Source of the DNA: Sulfitobacter sp. 20_GPM-1509m
GTDB lineage: Bacteria > Pseudomonadota > Alphaproteobacteria > Rhodobacterales > Rhodobacteraceae
Direction: 5' to 3'
NCBI RefSeq assembly: GCF_000620505.1
Contig: NZ_JIBC01000009.1
Location: 124,001-188,000, forward strand
Length of the DNA: 64,000 nt
In this document: positions 1 to 8,873 of the stretch, piece after piece
Layout of the letters: each line of letters begins with the position of its first letter
How positions within the stretch are numbered: position 1 is the stretch's first letter
Translations under genes and position numbers: made by a program
Notes under the pieces: generated by a model
Seen by the model: the letters and a program-made list of their open reading frames with translations, nothing else
Told to the model about the DNA's origin: nothing
The model's database searches: none

Positions 1-114
1 AATGCGCTGGCAAATCTGCGAAACTGCCTGCCCAGATATAAAAACCTGTGTTAAATCGTATGCGTCGGCGCATCAAAAGCGATAACGCGCGCCACAATTA
101 ACGAAGGACCAAAC

Positions 115-546
115 ATGCTGAACGAATTCAAAGCTTTCATCGCCAAGGGCAATGTCATGGACATGGCCGTTGGTATTATTGTCGGCGCTGCCTTTACCGC
201 CATCGTCAGCTCGATGGTGGCTGACCTGATCAACCCGATCATCGGCTTGTTCACCGGTGGTGTCGATTTCACCAACAATTATGCAGTTTTGTCCGGCGAC
301 GTGCCTGCAGGTGCCTCGCTCGAAGCTGCGCGTGAAGCTGGGGCTTCGGTCTTTGCCTATGGCTCGTTCCTGATGGCGGTCATCAACTTCCTGATCATCG
401 CATTCGTGGTGTTCATGCTGGTGAAGATGGTCAACCGCATCAAATCCGCCGCTGAAAAACCCAAGGATGTCGCCCCCGAGGTGCCCGCAGGTCCGTCCGA
501 ACTGGATGTGCTGCTGGAAATCCGCGACCAGCTGGCCAAGCGTTAA
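115..546 (+). CDS. mscL: Large-conductance mechanosensitive channel MscL
   Basis: Inner-membrane homopentameric channel that opens under high membrane tension and releases solutes during hypo-osmotic shock. The 143-residue product begins [20 protein letters not shown], the typical MscL amphipathic N-terminal helix. It is followed by a first membrane helix (about residues 15-40, rich in Gly and Ala), a periplasmic loop that includes the GGVDFTNN stretch, a second membrane helix (about 82-105) and a charged C-terminal helix ending in a leucine-rich bundle segment ([11 protein letters not shown]). Length is close to the family norm. It is a single gene followed at once by a strong terminator. 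Confidence 0.96.
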   Translation: MLNEFKAFIAKGNVMDMAVGIIVGAAFTAIVSSMVADLINPIIGLFTGGVDFTNNYAVLSGDVPAGASLEAAREAGASVFAYGSFLMAVINFLIIAFVVFMLVKMVNRIKSAAEKPKDVAPEVPAGPSELDVLLEIRDQLAKR

Positions 547-555
547 ACAGGCAAA

Positions 556-587
556 GGCCCGCGCAGATCGCTCCACGCGGGCCTTTT
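556..587 (+). terminator. Rho-independent terminator of mscL
   Basis: A perfect 8-bp stem (GGCCCGCG at 556-563, CGCGGGCC at 576-583) with a 12-nt loop and a TTTT run at 584-587, ten bases after the mscL stop. Confidence 0.85.
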
Positions 588-589
588 CG

Positions 590-645
590 CTTCATCTTGC
601 CAGATAAACTCCGGGGAAGGCGCGTATGCGCCGAGGGGCAGAGCC
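590..645 (-). repeat. Dispersed intergenic repeat, copy 1
   Basis: Read on the minus strand this is a GC-rich inverted segment (GGGCTCTGCCCC, then a GCGC palindrome, then CCCCGGAGTTTATCT) ending in GCAAGATGAAG. The same end module (GGAGTTTATCT-GCAAGATGAAG or a close variant) recurs at 10975-11027, 33140-33198 and 54301-54338. It lies between convergent mscL and ald. Confidence 0.75.
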
Positions 646-655
646 CTTGTGCCGC

Positions 656-1774
656 TTACAGTTGCAGTGCGTCCCCGGGTGTAATCACATCCAGCCCCAA
701 AGCCTCGCCCACGGCCGCATAGGTCAGCTTGCCCGCATGCACGTTCAGTCCCGCCAGCAGGTGCGGATCGTCGGCACAGGCCTGTTTCCACCCCTTGTCC
801 GCCAGCGCCAGCATGAAGGGCATCGTCGCATTGCCCAAGGCAATGGTGGATGTCCGCGCCACGGCCCCCGGCATGTTGGCCACGCAATAGTGCATGATCC
901 CTTCCACGTCATAGATCGGGTCCTGGTGCGTGGTGGCTTTCGAGGTCTCGAAGCACCCGCCCTGGTCAATCGCCACGTCCACCAGCGCCGCACCCGGCTT
1001 CAGCTCGGACAGTTGCGCGCGGGACAGAAGTTTGGGCGCAGCGGCACCTGGGACCAGCACCGCGCCGATGATCATATCGGCGGATCGCGCCAGCTCGATG
1101 GTGTTGCCCGCGCTGGCATAGCTGGTCTTGAACACACCGGCAAAGGCATCGTCCAGATAGCGCATGCGCGGCAGCGAACGGTCGAGCACGGTCACATCCG
1201 CGCCCATGCCTGCGGCGACACGTGCCGCATGGGTGCCGACCACACCGCCGCCGATCACGACGACACGTGCGGGGCTGACACCGGGCACACCGCCCAGCAG
1301 CACGCCGCGCCCGCCATTGGCCTTTTGCAGCGTCCACGCGCCGACTTGCGGTGCCAGCCGACCTGCGACTTCGGACATCGGGGCCAGCAACGGCAGCCCA
1401 CCCGTGCGGTCTGTGACGGTTTCGTAGGCAATGCAGGTCGCACCCGATGCCAGCAAGTCTTGGGTCTGGTCAGGGTCCGGCGCCAGATGCAGATAGGTGA
1501 ACAGAACCTGCCCCTCGCGCAGCATCTTGCGCTCAACGGCCTGGGGTTCCTTAACCTTGACGATCATGTCAGCGGCGGCAAACACTTCCTTGGCCGAGCC
1601 GACGATCTGCGCGCCCGCAGCCGTGTAATCCGCGTCTTCGAACCCTGCACCAACGCCCGCACCCGCCTGTATCAGGACGGTGTGACCGTGCCCCACGGCC
1701 TCTTGTGCGGCGTTCGGGGTGATCCCGACGCGGAATTCCTGTGGTTTGATCTCAGTTGGACATCCGATTTTCAT
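656..1774 (-). CDS. ald: Alanine dehydrogenase
   Basis: NAD-dependent interconversion of L-alanine with pyruvate and ammonia in the cytoplasm. The 372-residue product matches the usual length of about 370. The N-terminus is MKIGCPTEIKPQEFRVGITP, which carries the substrate-binding arginine region. A Rossmann motif VVIGGGVVGTHAARVAAGMG lies near residue 170, and the family signature DVAIDQGGCFETSKATTH lies further on. I chose the start at 1774 because the family N-terminus begins there; the 18 upstream in-frame codons do not look coding. A divergent Lrp/AsnC gene lies 140 bp away, which suggests alanine-responsive control. Confidence 0.96.
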   Translation of the reverse strand: MKIGCPTEIKPQEFRVGITPNAAQEAVGHGHTVLIQAGAGVGAGFEDADYTAAGAQIVGSAKEVFAAADMIVKVKEPQAVERKMLREGQVLFTYLHLAPDPDQTQDLLASGATCIAYETVTDRTGGLPLLAPMSEVAGRLAPQVGAWTLQKANGGRGVLLGGVPGVSPARVVVIGGGVVGTHAARVAAGMGADVTVLDRSLPRMRYLDDAFAGVFKTSYASAGNTIELARSADMIIGAVLVPGAAAPKLLSRAQLSELKPGAALVDVAIDQGGCFETSKATTHQDPIYDVEGIMHYCVANMPGAVARTSTIALGNATMPFMLALADKGWKQACADDPHLLAGLNVHAGKLTYAAVGEALGLDVITPGDALQL

Positions 1775-1861
1775 CTGCCATTCCCTGTATTGCAGTATGA
1801 CGCACAGTTTATCGGGGTTTCGTCGCAAGAACCCACGAAAGGCCCCTCGCCATTTGCCTCT

Positions 1862-1905
1862 TTCTTCGAATAGTCTGGCGTGGAAACGCTATTATTTCGA
1901 AGGAA
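1862..1905. promoter_or_regulatory. Putative Lrp-type operator in the ald/lrp intergenic region
   Basis: Two A/T-rich arms in inverted orientation, TTCGAATAG at 1865-1873 and CTATTATTTCGAA at 1889-1901, sit just upstream of the Lrp-family gene and in the shared divergent promoter region. A dyad of this kind is typical of Lrp/AsnC binding sites. Binding is inferred from position only. Confidence 0.45.
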
Positions 1906-1914
1906 TGTGCGTAA

Positions 1915-2385
1915 ATGTCAGTAGATGCGACCGATCGGCGTATTCTCGAAGCGCTTCAGCGCAAGGGCCGGATGTCGAATGCAGACCTGTCGGAACAGGT
2001 CAACCTCAGCGCCTCGGCCTGTCACCGGCGGGTGCAGCGGCTGGAGGCCGAGGGATATATCCGAGACTATGTTGCTTTGCTTGATGCACGCAAGATGGGC
2101 GTGTCGACCACGGTTTTCGTCGAAATCACGCTTCAGGGGCAGGCTGACGAGGTACTGGACGCCTTTGAGAAAGCGGTGCGGCGCATACCTGATGTGTTGG
2201 AGTGTCACCTGATGGCAGGCACCGCCGATTACATTCTGAAAGTCGTGGCCGAGAACACCGAGGATTTTGCACGGATTCACCGCCAGCACCTGGCGCGCCT
2301 GCCCGGTGTCGCGCAGATGCAGTCCAGCTTTGCCTTGCGGACGGTGTTCAAGACGACGGCCTTGCCGGTCTGGGGGGAGAAATGA
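1915..2385 (+). CDS. Lrp/AsnC family transcriptional regulator
   Basis: DNA-binding regulator of 156 residues, the normal size. The N-terminal winged helix-turn-helix (about residues 5-60) includes DRRILEALQRKGRMSNADLS and the recognition segment SASACHRRVQRLEAEGYI. A RAM/AsnC ligand-binding domain (about 70-150) follows, with the LECHLMAGTADYILKVVAEN pattern. It is divergent from alanine dehydrogenase, so it is probably the alanine-responsive activator of ald; this is inference. Its stop overlaps the start of the following GMC oxidoreductase (ATGA), so the two are translationally coupled. Confidence 0.93.
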   Translation: MSVDATDRRILEALQRKGRMSNADLSEQVNLSASACHRRVQRLEAEGYIRDYVALLDARKMGVSTTVFVEITLQGQADEVLDAFEKAVRRIPDVLECHLMAGTADYILKVVAENTEDFARIHRQHLARLPGVAQMQSSFALRTVFKTTALPVWGEK

Positions 2386-3971
2386 GCGATTGGGATTATA
2401 TCGTTGTCGGCGCAGGCAGCGCCGGCTGTGTGGTGTCCAAGCGTCTGAGTGATGCAGGCCACCGCGTGCTGCTGCTGGAAGCGGGCGGCAAGGACAATTA
2501 CCATTGGGTGCATATCCCGATGGGATACCTTTATTGCATTGGCAATCCGCGTACCGACTGGATGTATCGCACCGCGCCGGTGGACGGGTTGAACGGCCGG
2601 TCGCTGTTGTATCCGCGCGGCAAGGTCTTGGGTGGCTGTTCATCGATCAACGGCATGTTGTACCTGCGCGGGCAGGCGGCGGACTATGACGGCTGGCGGC
2701 AGATGGGGCTGACCGGCTGGGGCTGGGACGACGTGCTGCCCTATTTCAAGAAATCCGAAGATTACGTTGATGGACCGTCGGACATGCACGGGGCAGGCGG
2801 CGAATGGCGGGTGGAAAACCAGCGTCTGCACTGGGACCTGCTGGACGACTGGATGGAGGCGGCTGCGGCCTGGGGTTTGCCCAAGGTCACCGATTTCAAC
2901 ACCGGCGACAACGAGGGTGTGGGATATTTCCGGGTCAATCAGCGCAACGGATGGCGCATGAACACGGCCAAGGCCTTTCTGCGCACCGCCACCGGCCAGA
3001 CGCTGAAGGTCGAAACACAGGCGCACACCCGCCGTATCCTGATCGAGGACGGGCGCGCCGTGGGCGTGGAATACGACCGCGCCGGCGTGACCCGTCAGGC
3101 GCGGGCCGGGGCCGAGGTGATCCTGTGCGCCGGTGCGGTCAACAGCCCGCAAATCCTGCAACTGTCGGGAATTGGTCCGGGCGATCTGCTGCAAGAGCAT
3201 GGCATCGCCGTTCAGCACGAGGCGCCGCAAGTGGGTGCCAATCTGCAAGACCATCTGCAACTGCGCTGCGCGTGGCGGCTAACACAGGCCAAGACGTTGA
3301 ACACGATGGCCAACAGCCTGTGGGGCAAGGCGTTGATCGGCATGGAATATGCCATGCGCCGCAGCGGCCCGATGTCGATGGCCCCCAGCCAGTTGGGCGC
3401 GTTCAGCAAATCGCGCCCCGATCTGGCAACGGCGGATCTGGAATATCACGTGCAGCCGCTGTCGCTCGAGGCGTTTGGCCAGCCGCTGCACAATTTCCCC
3501 GCCATCACCGCCAGCGTCTGCAACCTGCGCCCCGAAAGCCGTGGCACGGTGCAGATCGCCTCGGCGGATCCGCACGATGCGCCGGTCATCGCACCCAACT
3601 ACCTGTCGACCGAAGGCGACCGTCAGGTGGCGCGCGATGCCATCCGGCAGGTGCGTGCGATCATGTCCCAGGCCCCGATGCAGCGTTATGCGCCGGAAGA
3701 ATTGAAGCCGGGTGCGCAGGCGCAGACCGATGCCGAGCTGACGCAGGCGGCGGGGGATGTGGGCACGACGATCTTTCATCCCACCTGCACCGTGCGCATG
3801 GGGGGCGATGATGCGCCGTTGGATGACCAGATGCGTCTGCGCGGGATCGGCGGGTTGCGCGTGGTTGATGCCAGCGCGATGCCGGCAATTCCCAGCGGCA
3901 ACACCAATGCACCGACGATCATGATGGCGGAAAAGGCCAGCGACATGATCCTGGCCGCCGCACGCGGCTAA
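2382..3971 (+). CDS. GMC family FAD-dependent oxidoreductase (choline dehydrogenase-like)
   Basis: Flavin-dependent alcohol or polyol oxidoreductase of 529 residues. The N-terminal FAD-binding motif is DYIVVGAGSAGCVVSKRLSD (about residues 4-24) followed by the acidic LLLEAGG end. The GMC signature region is GKVLGGCSSINGMLYLRG, and the C-terminus carries HPTCTVRMG and the SGNTNAPTIMMAEKASDMI segment expected of the active-site and FAD-closing region. The start overlaps the Lrp gene by 4 bp; an in-frame upstream extension lies inside the regulator and was rejected. Substrate is unknown. Choline would normally come with betB and betI, which are not here, so a different alcohol is likely. Confidence 0.9.
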   Translation: MSDWDYIVVGAGSAGCVVSKRLSDAGHRVLLLEAGGKDNYHWVHIPMGYLYCIGNPRTDWMYRTAPVDGLNGRSLLYPRGKVLGGCSSINGMLYLRGQAADYDGWRQMGLTGWGWDDVLPYFKKSEDYVDGPSDMHGAGGEWRVENQRLHWDLLDDWMEAAAAWGLPKVTDFNTGDNEGVGYFRVNQRNGWRMNTAKAFLRTATGQTLKVETQAHTRRILIEDGRAVGVEYDRAGVTRQARAGAEVILCAGAVNSPQILQLSGIGPGDLLQEHGIAVQHEAPQVGANLQDHLQLRCAWRLTQAKTLNTMANSLWGKALIGMEYAMRRSGPMSMAPSQLGAFSKSRPDLATADLEYHVQPLSLEAFGQPLHNFPAITASVCNLRPESRGTVQIASADPHDAPVIAPNYLSTEGDRQVARDAIRQVRAIMSQAPMQRYAPEELKPGAQAQTDAELTQAAGDVGTTIFHPTCTVRMGGDDAPLDDQMRLRGIGGLRVVDASAMPAIPSGNTNAPTIMMAEKASDMILAAARG

Positions 3972-3989
3972 GGGCGATTCGCCAGACCC

Positions 3990-4028
3990 TAAAAACAACA
4001 AACCCCCGCAGGCGCAGCCATGCGGGGG
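3990..4028 (-). terminator. Rho-independent terminator of rpsU
   Basis: A perfect 8-bp stem (CCCCCGCA at 4003-4010, TGCGGGGG at 4021-4028). On the minus strand it is followed by a T-rich run that includes TTTGTTGTTTTT. It therefore ends the minus-strand rpsU transcript rather than the convergent GMC gene. Confidence 0.75.
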
Positions 4029-4063
4029 TCCGTAATCTTAAAGCAGCTTACGCCGGGGATGAC

Positions 4064-4270
4064 TTACATCATACCTTCGCGTTGAGCCTTTTTGCGTGCC
4101 AGCTTGCGGGCACGGCGGATCGCTTCGGCTTTCTCGCGTGCTTTTTTCTCGGAGGGTTTCTCGAAATGCTGCTTGAGCTTCATTTCACGGAACACACCTT
4201 CGCGCTGAAGTTTTTTCTTCAGGGCGCGCAGCGCTTGATCGACGTTGTTGTCGCGAACACTAACCTGCAT
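4064..4270 (-). CDS. rpsU: 30S ribosomal protein S21
   Basis: Small-subunit ribosomal protein that helps base-pairing of mRNA with the 16S 3' end. The 68-residue basic product begins [20 protein letters not shown] and contains the family segment [20 protein letters not shown], ending in an Arg/Lys-rich tail. Length and motif order are those of S21. It is a single gene with its own terminator. Confidence 0.96.
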   Translation of the reverse strand: MQVSVRDNNVDQALRALKKKLQREGVFREMKLKQHFEKPSEKKAREKAEAIRRARKLARKKAQREGMM

Positions 4271-4386
4271 GTGGTTTTCACCACCTTTCTAAGTTGAGTT
4301 GCAAGGATTTGCAGGAAGTGGGCATATAGCAACTGTGACCTAGTTTGTCCAGTACCCGGACGCACCCGCCACAAGGAGGTATCGAG

Positions 4387-5079
4387 ATGAACGCGAACTA
4401 TGCCGAAACCAAAGAGGCGCTGTTTCAGGCCGCCCTGAGCCATGTGGCATTCGACGGCTGGACCGATGCGACGTTTCAGGCCGCCATCCGCGACGCGGAC
4501 GTGGCTCCGGCGGTTGCACGCGCTGTGTGCCCGCGTGGTGCGGTCGATCTGGCGCTGGCCTATCACGCGGCGGGCGATCAGGCGATGGTCGCGCGGTTGC
4601 AGTCCGAAGACCTGAGCGCCCTGCGCTTTCGTGACCGTATCGCTGCGGCTGTCCGTTACCGGCTTGAGGCGGTCGGGGACAAGGAAGCCGTGCGCCGTGG
4701 CACCACGCTGTTTGCGCTGCCGAACCATGCCGCTGACGGGGCCAAGGCGATCTGGGGCACCGCTGATGCCATCTGGACCGCGCTGGGTGACACCTCGGAC
4801 GATGTGAACTGGTACACCAAGCGGGCCACGCTGTCGGGTGTCTATGGTTCGACCGTTCTGTATTGGCTGGGGGATGACAGTGTCGACCATCAGGCGACAT
4901 GGGCGTTTCTGGACCGGCGCATCGACAACGTCATGCAGATCGAAAAGGTCAAGGCGCAGGTGCGGGACAATCCTGTTCTGTCCAGGCTGATGGCAGGCCC
5001 GAACAAGTTGATGGAGACGATCAGACGCCCTTCGGACAGGGGCGGATTTCCCGGTCGTTGGAGCAAGCCCCGCAATTGA
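4387..5079 (+). CDS. COQ9 family ubiquinone biosynthesis protein
   Basis: Lipid-binding accessory protein of ubiquinone synthesis, homologous to mitochondrial COQ9. The 230-residue product contains the family C-terminal region: DTSDDVNWYTKRATLSGVYG, then YWLGDDSVDHQATWAFLDRR and IDNVMQIEK. These motifs are diagnostic. The start at 4387 was chosen because a perfect AAGGAGG (4373-4379) precedes it by 7 bases; the upstream in-frame extension overlaps that site. The gene is divergent from rpsU. Confidence 0.92.
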   Translation: MNANYAETKEALFQAALSHVAFDGWTDATFQAAIRDADVAPAVARAVCPRGAVDLALAYHAAGDQAMVARLQSEDLSALRFRDRIAAAVRYRLEAVGDKEAVRRGTTLFALPNHAADGAKAIWGTADAIWTALGDTSDDVNWYTKRATLSGVYGSTVLYWLGDDSVDHQATWAFLDRRIDNVMQIEKVKAQVRDNPVLSRLMAGPNKLMETIRRPSDRGGFPGRWSKPRN

Positions 5080-5172
5080 CGCCACGTGCCGTGTCTGCCG
5101 CGTGATGTGGTGTCGGTTCCGTCCCGGCCTGCGCCCTGCTAGGCATGTGAAAATGACATTCAGGAGTTCCCC

Positions 5173-6162
5173 ATGACACAGACCATGCGCGCGATTGAGA
5201 TCACCAAGCCCGGCGGGCCGGACGTATTGCAACCCACCGAACGCCCCATGCCGCAGGCCGGGCACGGTCAGGTTGTCATCAAGGTGGCCTTTGCCGGTGT
5301 GAACCGCCCCGACGCCCTGCAACGTGCAGGCATGTACGCGCCGCCCAAGACCGCCAGTGATCTGCCGGGGCTGGAAGCGTCGGGCGTGATTGCGGAAGTT
5401 GGCGCAGGCGTGACCGATTGGGCCGTGGGCGACAAGGTATGTGCCCTGCTGCCCGGTGGCGGCTATGCCGAATATGTGGCGACGCCTGCCGCGCATTGCC
5501 TGCCCGTGCCCGAAGGCATGGACATGAAACAGGCGGCCTGCTTGCCCGAAACCTTCTTCACCGTCTGGTCCAACGTGTTCACGCGCGGCGGGCTGAAAGG
5601 CGGCGAGCGGTTCCTGATCCACGGCGGGTCCAGCGGGATCGGCACGACCGCGATCCAGCTGGCCCAGCACTTTGGCGCACGGGTCTTTGTCACCGCAGGG
5701 TCGGCAGAAAAATGTGCGGCCTGCGTCGAGCTGGGCGCAGAGCGGGCGATCAACTACAAGGACGAGGATTTCGTCGAGGTCATGAAAGAGGCCGGCGGTG
5801 CCGATCTGATCCTGGACATGGTGGGCGGCGATTACATCCCGCGCAACCTGTCGGCGCTGGCCGATGACGGACGGCTGGTGCAGATTGCATTCCTGCAAGG
5901 TCCCAAGGTCGACATGAACTTTGTTCAGTTGATGACCCGCCGTCTGACCATGACCGGCAGCACGCTGCGCCCCCAAAGCGATCTGGCCAAGGCGCGCATT
6001 GCGCAGGACCTGCGCGAAGCGGTTTGGCCGCTTCTGGCGGCGGGCAAGATTGCACCGGTGATGGACAGCACCTTTGCCTTCGAGCAGGCTTGTGACGCGC
6101 ACGCGCGCATGGAAACCAGCACTCATATCGGTAAGATCGTTCTTGAAATCGGCGGCGCATAA
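5173..6162 (+). CDS. NAD(P)H-quinone oxidoreductase, zinc-independent MDR family (PIG3-like)
   Basis: Medium-chain dehydrogenase/reductase of 329 residues that likely uses NADPH to reduce quinones. The N-terminal GroES-like part includes GVNRPDALQRAGMY and PGLEASGVIAEVGAGVTDW. The nucleotide-binding motif FLIHGGSSGIGTTAIQLAQH lies near residue 145, and no structural or catalytic zinc cysteines are apparent. The TP53I3/PIG3-type length and motif set fit best. It lies 13 bp before a second quinone oxidoreductase, so the two are probably co-transcribed. Confidence 0.88.
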   Translation: MTQTMRAIEITKPGGPDVLQPTERPMPQAGHGQVVIKVAFAGVNRPDALQRAGMYAPPKTASDLPGLEASGVIAEVGAGVTDWAVGDKVCALLPGGGYAEYVATPAAHCLPVPEGMDMKQAACLPETFFTVWSNVFTRGGLKGGERFLIHGGSSGIGTTAIQLAQHFGARVFVTAGSAEKCAACVELGAERAINYKDEDFVEVMKEAGGADLILDMVGGDYIPRNLSALADDGRLVQIAFLQGPKVDMNFVQLMTRRLTMTGSTLRPQSDLAKARIAQDLREAVWPLLAAGKIAPVMDSTFAFEQACDAHARMETSTHIGKIVLEIGGA

Positions 6163-6175
6163 GGGGACCCCTGAC

Positions 6176-7150
6176 ATGGCACTGACAGCAATCATCAAGG
6201 AAAACGGCGGGCCCGAGAAATTTGTTCTCGAAGATCGCCCCGTTGGAGATCCCGGCCCCGGTGAAGTGCGTATCGCGCACAAGGCGGTGGGGCTGAATTT
6301 TATCGACGTGTACCAGCGCACCGGCCTTTACCCGATGGAACTGCCCCACGCGCTTGGGATGGAAGCCGCCGGGATCATCGAGGCGGTGGGCGAGGGGGTC
6401 ACACACCTCAGGGTCGGTGACCGTGCGGCCTATGCAGCGCAACCGCCCGGTGCCTATTGCGAGGCGCGGGTGATGCCTGCTGCACAGGTCTGTCCGCTGC
6501 CGGACGACATCAGCTTTGAACAGGGTGCGGCGATGATGCTGAAAGGCATGACGGCGGAGTACCTGCTGCACCGCACAACGCCATTGCAAATGAACGACAC
6601 GGTGTTGTTCCACGCAGCCGCCGGTGGTGTGGGGCTGATCGCCTGTCAATGGGCGCGGTCGGAAGGGATCAAGCTGATCGGCACCGCTGGTACGGACGAA
6701 AAATGCGCGCTGGCGCGAGAGCATGGGGCCGCGCATTGCATCAACTATCGCACCGAGGACTGGGTCGCACGGGTGCGTGAACTGACCGACGGCAAGGGCG
6801 TTGACGCGGTGATGGACGCCGTGGGCAAGGACACGTTCGACGGATCGCTGAATTGCCTGAAACCTTTGGGCATGATTATCTCTTTCGGGAATGCTTCGGG
6901 GCCGGTGCCGCCGTTCGATCTGGGTATTCTTGGGCCCAAGGGGTCGTTGAAAATCACCCGACCGTCGATCTTTACCCATATCGCCGACCACAAAACCTGT
7001 CAGCAAATGGCGCAACACCTGTTCGACAAGGTGCTGTCTGGTGATGTGGAGATTCGCATTGACCAACGGTTCGCGCTGAAAGATGTGGCCGAAGCGCACC
7101 GCGCGCTGGAAGCCCGCAAGACGACGGGCAGCACCATTCTGACGCTGTAG
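6176..7150 (+). CDS. Quinone oxidoreductase, QOR family
   Basis: NADPH:quinone reductase-like MDR protein of 324 residues. Diagnostic segments are VGLNFIDVYQRTGLYPMELP near residue 40, GMEAAGIIEAVGEGVTHLRV, and the cofactor motif VLFHAAAGGVGLIACQWARS. The start at 6176 was chosen over an upstream in-frame ATG because the family N-terminus begins MALTAIIKENGGPE and the longer form runs into the preceding gene. It is second in a two-gene set and is followed by a strong terminator. Confidence 0.9.
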   Translation: MALTAIIKENGGPEKFVLEDRPVGDPGPGEVRIAHKAVGLNFIDVYQRTGLYPMELPHALGMEAAGIIEAVGEGVTHLRVGDRAAYAAQPPGAYCEARVMPAAQVCPLPDDISFEQGAAMMLKGMTAEYLLHRTTPLQMNDTVLFHAAAGGVGLIACQWARSEGIKLIGTAGTDEKCALAREHGAAHCINYRTEDWVARVRELTDGKGVDAVMDAVGKDTFDGSLNCLKPLGMIISFGNASGPVPPFDLGILGPKGSLKITRPSIFTHIADHKTCQQMAQHLFDKVLSGDVEIRIDQRFALKDVAEAHRALEARKTTGSTILTL

Positions 7151-7203
7151 CGACTGCCGCCACCGCGGAAGCGTCCGGCGGGGCTTTTTGAGCCAGAGAA
7201 GAT

Positions 7204-7234
7204 GGGGCGGACACTGTGGTGATCCGCCCCTTTT
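7204..7234 (+). terminator. Rho-independent terminator after the quinone oxidoreductase pair
   Basis: Perfect 8-bp stem GGGGCGGA (7204-7211) and TCCGCCCC (7223-7230) followed by TTTT. A weaker GC hairpin with a TTTTT run lies just upstream near 7155-7189. Confidence 0.8.
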
Positions 7235-7300
7235 CCGTCCGTCCGGGCGGGTGGTTCTTTTGGCCCCAGATACCTTCGTCGCAGGCTTCTGCCTTCTCGG

Positions 7301-7930
7301 CTAGCGCACCGGATCGAAAACGGCGTCTTTCATCCGGCAATCGCGCACCACGTCTTGCCCGCAGGGCACCGGTTTCAGGTCACGCGAGAGGCAGATGCGG
7401 GCTTCTTGTATCATGCCGTCCTGACAGGTGATGGTGATGCCATCACGCTCGAATCCGGGGTTGGCCTGCAGGAATGCCTCTTCGACGACGGAGGCAGGCA
7501 GCTTCATCCGCTTGGTGATCTGGCGAAAGACGGGGGGCCGCACGACCGAGGCATAGGCCTCGCGCGACAGGGCATAATAGTCGGTGGCGCTCAGGCCGGT
7601 GCAGGTGCCATGTTTCTTCCATTGGTGCCACGCCAGGCCGGATGTGCCCATGATATCCGCCATTTGCGCGGTCATACCGCGCGATGGCGGGCGTTGGGAC
7701 GTGTTGCAATAGGAGGGATAGCCGCGATGGTATTGCGGCCAGAGACCGTGCAATATCCAGCCGTGATCCTGGCTGGCGTCACATTGCGGCGAGCGGCGCG
7801 CGTCGCCTTCGCGCGCGCACCAGTTGGGCGACCATGACAGCGACATCACGTAATAGTCGAACACCCCCGCACGGTCGTTTTCCGCCCAAACGGGCAAGGC
7901 CATACAAAGCCAGATCAGTGCTGCGCGCAT
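7301..7930 (-). CDS. Ribonuclease T2 family endoribonuclease (secreted)
   Basis: Periplasmic or secreted RNase of 209 residues. An N-terminal signal peptide (MRAALIWLCMALPVWA) is followed by both catalytic signatures: CAS I as HGLWPQ at residues 61-66 and CAS II as WHQWKKHGTC at residues 101-110, giving catalytic His61, His102 and His107. Six or more cysteines suggest disulfides in the periplasm. The gene stands alone on the minus strand between two plus-strand units. Bacterial T2 enzymes are usually scavenging RNases. Confidence 0.92.
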   Translation of the reverse strand: MRAALIWLCMALPVWAENDRAGVFDYYVMSLSWSPNWCAREGDARRSPQCDASQDHGWILHGLWPQYHRGYPSYCNTSQRPPSRGMTAQMADIMGTSGLAWHQWKKHGTCTGLSATDYYALSREAYASVVRPPVFRQITKRMKLPASVVEEAFLQANPGFERDGITITCQDGMIQEARICLSRDLKPVPCGQDVVRDCRMKDAVFDPVR

Positions 7931-8056
7931 TCGCCTCTTTCCTTATGCCCCTTGGAACAGTATATAGCCGCCAAGTTCCCCGACAATGGAAACCGTTCTG
8001 CCCCGCAGGACAGCCCTTTCAGGCGACGGGAAAGTTATGCTTAAAGGAGCGAGACA

Positions 8057-8818
8057 ATGGCAAAACCGATCATGGCCAAGGCGACAGCCGTCTGGCTGGT
8101 GGACAACACGACAATCAGCTTCAAGCAGATTGCCGACTTCGTCGAAATGCATGAACTCGAAGTGCAGGGCATCGCCGACGGTGACGTGGCAACAGGCGTC
8201 AAAGGATTTGACCCCGTTGCCAACAACCAGTTGACGCAGGACGAAATCGACGCGGCGGAAAAGAACCCCGCGCACAAGCTGAAGCTGAAGTTCAACGCGG
8301 CTGCCCAAGGCGAGGAAAAACGCCGTGGTCCGCGCTATACGCCGTTGTCGAAGCGTCAAGACCGGCCCGCCGCGATCTATTGGCTGGTCAAGTTCCACCC
8401 CGAGCTGGCAGACAGCCAGATCTCGAAGCTGGTGGGCACGACCAAGCCGACCATTCAGGCGATTCGCGAGCGCACGCATTGGAACATTGCCAATATCCAG
8501 CCTGTTGATCCCGTCGCTCTGGGGTTGACCAAACAGTCCGAACTGGACGCCGCCGTCCAGAAGGCCGCCGCCAAGAAAGCGGCCGAAGGTGCCGTGATGA
8601 CCGACGACGAGCGTCGCAAGCTGGTCAGCACCGAGCAAAGCCTTGGCATGGACGCCGAGCCCAAGATCCCCACGGCGATCGAAGGTCTGGAGACATTCAG
8701 CCTGTCGGGCCGTGATGAGGATGAAGACGAACACAAGAAAAGCGCGCATCTGGACGCGGGCAACCTGTTCAATCTGCCCGAGGGCGGTGACGACGACGAC
8801 GAAGACGACGACATCTGA
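8057..8818 (+). CDS. DUF1013 cell-cycle transcriptional regulator (TrcR-like)
   Basis: The 253-residue product belongs to the alphaproteobacterial DUF1013 family, whose Caulobacter member TrcR is a transcription-associated cell-cycle regulator. The conserved block YTPLSKRQDRPAAIYWLVKF (near residue 95) is followed by a helix-turn-helix-like HPELADSQISKLVGTTKPTI and IRERTHWNIANIQPVDPV. The C-terminus ends in an acidic run of Asp and Glu. A strong ribosome site (AAAGGAG, 8042-8048) precedes the start. It is monocistronic with its own terminator. Confidence 0.9.
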   Translation: MAKPIMAKATAVWLVDNTTISFKQIADFVEMHELEVQGIADGDVATGVKGFDPVANNQLTQDEIDAAEKNPAHKLKLKFNAAAQGEEKRRGPRYTPLSKRQDRPAAIYWLVKFHPELADSQISKLVGTTKPTIQAIRERTHWNIANIQPVDPVALGLTKQSELDAAVQKAAAKKAAEGAVMTDDERRKLVSTEQSLGMDAEPKIPTAIEGLETFSLSGRDEDEDEHKKSAHLDAGNLFNLPEGGDDDDEDDDI

Positions 8819-8841
8819 TTGCAGGCAAGGCAAACCTTGGA

Positions 8842-8873
8842 AAGGGCGGTGGGGACAACCTCGCCGCCCTTTT
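8842..8873 (+). terminator. Rho-independent terminator after the DUF1013 gene
   Basis: Stem AAGGGCGG (8842-8849) and CCGCCCTT (8864-8871) with a 14-nt loop and trailing T residues. Confidence 0.85.

Noticed and set aside
4219-6321. A 700-codon minus-strand open frame opposite COQ9 and the quinone oxidoreductase
   Set aside because: Mirror frame of recognised genes and no family motifs.
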